A stretch of DNA of 64,000 bases from the NCBI RefSeq assembly GCF_042667405.1, contig NZ_JBHVAL010000001.1, positions 186,001-250,000 on the forward strand, given 5' to 3'. Source of the stretch: Arthrobacter sp042667405. GTDB lineage: Bacteria; Actinomycetota; Actinomycetes; Actinomycetales; Micrococcaceae. Below are positions 62,885-64,000 of this stretch, piece after piece; the first letter of the stretch is position 1, and each line of letters begins with the position of its first letter. The notes below the pieces were generated by a model that saw nothing but the letters and a program-made list of their open reading frames with translations, was not told where the DNA came from and did no database searches. The position numbers and the translations under genes are program-made.

Positions 62885-64000
62885 ATGAAAACCACCTGGC
62901 ACGCAGAATTCGTTACCTCGGACTTCCTCAACGGCGAACTGGACGACCCGGCACTCTATTTCCGCAAGGACTTCCAGGTCGCGCAGGGACTGACCAAGGC
63001 CATTCTCAAAACAACGGCGATAGGGCTGGTGGAACCGCATCTGAACGGCACCAGGGTGGGGGACGAAGTGTTGGCGCCGGGGTGGACTTCCTACCGGAAC
63101 CGCCTCGCCGTCAGCAGCTACGACGTCACGAATCTCCTCGCAGTCGGCGAGAACTCGGTAGGCGCCGTGGTGGGCCAAGGCTGGGCGCTGGGACGCTTAG
63201 GCTGGGAAAATAAGAGCCATTTCTATTCGGACATGCCGGCGCTCTATTTGGAGATCGAACTTCACTACGTAGACCGCACGGAGCACGTCGTCTCGGGACC
63301 AGACTTCCGAGTCTCCACCGGAGGGGTCCGCGCCAACAGCATTTACGACGGCGAGACTTTTGACGCGCGCCTGGAGAGCGACGGGTGGGCCCGGCCCGGA
63401 TTCGATGACAGCCAATGGAGCAGTGCCAAGGCATTCGACTGGGACCTGAACACACTGTTTGAACCATCGGCGCCACCTATTCGACGCATTGAGAACATCA
63501 CGCCGAAAACCGTCACCGCAGCCCACGGCAAGATCCTTGTGGACTTTGGCCAGGTCATTTCAGGCTGGGTCCGTCTGCGCTCCCGCGGTGGGAAGGCGGG
63601 TGACACGATCACCATCCGGCACGCAGAACTCCTGACACCCGCGGGTGCACTCAACATCGAAACCCTCCGCACCGCCAAAGCTACGGACCATTGGATCCTT
63701 GCCGGACCGGAAGAAACGGAGTGGGAACCGCGCTTCACCTTCCACGGTTTCCGGTACGCCGAGGTGACCGCCTACCCCGGTGAGCTTTCTGCGGACGACA
63801 TTACCGCCGTCGTCGTTCACAGCGACATGGCCCGTACAGGCTGGTTCTCCTCCTCCCATGAGTTGGTGGACCGGATGCACGAAAACACTGTCTGGTCCAT
63901 GAAGGACAACTTTGTTGGTGTTCCCACTGACTGCCCGCAACGTGACGAACGGCTGGGGTGGACCGGAGACCTTCACGCTTTTGGGCCCACGGCTGTGCTC
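62885..64000 (+). CDS. Alpha-L-rhamnosidase (GH78), 3' end outside window
   Basis: It hydrolyses terminal rhamnose from glycosides and polysaccharides. The first 372 residues are present: an N-terminal beta-sandwich (YFRKDFQVAQG, LNGTRVGDEVLAPGWTSY), a middle domain (VDFGQVISGWVRLR, HGFRYAEVTAYPGE) and the start of the catalytic barrel with NFVGVPTDCPQRDERLGWTG. The frame runs open to the last base. No signal peptide is visible, so it is probably cytosolic and acts on imported rhamnosides. Start ATG 62885 follows an AAGGA. Confidence 0.93.
   Translation, partial: MKTTWHAEFVTSDFLNGELDDPALYFRKDFQVAQGLTKAILKTTAIGLVEPHLNGTRVGDEVLAPGWTSYRNRLAVSSYDVTNLLAVGENSVGAVVGQGWALGRLGWENKSHFYSDMPALYLEIELHYVDRTEHVVSGPDFRVSTGGVRANSIYDGETFDARLESDGWARPGFDDSQWSSAKAFDWDLNTLFEPSAPPIRRIENITPKTVTAAHGKILVDFGQVISGWVRLRSRGGKAGDTITIRHAELLTPAGALNIETLRTAKATDHWILAGPEETEWEPRFTFHGFRYAEVTAYPGELSADDITAVVVHSDMARTGWFSSSHELVDRMHENTVWSMKDNFVGVPTDCPQRDERLGWTGDLHAFGPTAVL

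Overview
The window is GC-rich, gene-dense DNA from a high-GC Gram-positive bacterium. Gene content and order suggest the Micrococcaceae, most likely Arthrobacter or Paenarthrobacter. The pointers are a separate ribB and ribA behind a PnuC-type transporter under an FMN riboswitch, a hisEG-hisF-hisI-trpE run with the actinobacterial Trp-associated membrane protein and an HGxxPAAW protein, DUF3000 and DUF6421 proteins, an MT0933-type antitoxin-like protein and a PdtaR-type ANTAR regulator. The assignment rests on recognition of families, not on a database search.

Layout. 1-7000: 3' part of aconitase, dxs, and a translationally coupled chain of small genes (DUF402, an unknown protein, a helix-hairpin-helix protein), then an aldo/keto reductase. 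7000-16600: minus-strand housekeeping genes: the fadA-fadB beta-oxidation pair behind a palindromic operator, RNase D-like, DUF3000, threonine aldolase, SDR, DUF6421, msrB. 16600-24900: USP-like protein, alpha/beta hydrolase, a sulfur/quality-control group (sseA, sufE, ybaK), zapE, benE, MT0933-like and an amino-acid permease. 25000-26140: tRNA array (Gly, Val, Gly, Val, Cys, Gly on minus; Val-CAC on plus), with a 100-N assembly gap inside one tRNA-Gly. 26200-31200: PD-(D/E)XK-like protein, def, fmt, rsmB, rpe. 31250-35910: FMN riboswitch and the riboflavin operon (pnuX-ribD-ribE-ribB-ribA-ribH). 35960-45010: his and trp genes. 45030-55830: lgt, gltBD, pyk, terC, pdtaR. 56029-58700: accessory junction after tRNA-Leu(CAA), with a 347-bp inverted-repeat-bounded segment, a complete IS5-family element with frameshifted transposase, a truncated azlC and its lrp regulator. 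58870-64000: carbohydrate locus with a LacI regulator, two matching operators, an MFS transporter, an epimerase fused to a zinc ribbon, and an alpha-L-rhamnosidase cut by the window end.

Most of the window is conserved core genome. No CRISPR array, rRNA operon, prophage or recognisable defence system was found. The parts most worth a second look are the rearranged 56-59 kb segment, the LacI/rhamnosidase locus with its paired operators and the epimerase/zinc-ribbon fusion, the tRNA-array gap, and several compact regulatory arrangements (trpC-trpB hairpin and leader ORF, leaderless terC, duplicated terminator arm after pyk). No single locus can be claimed as a new system from sequence alone.
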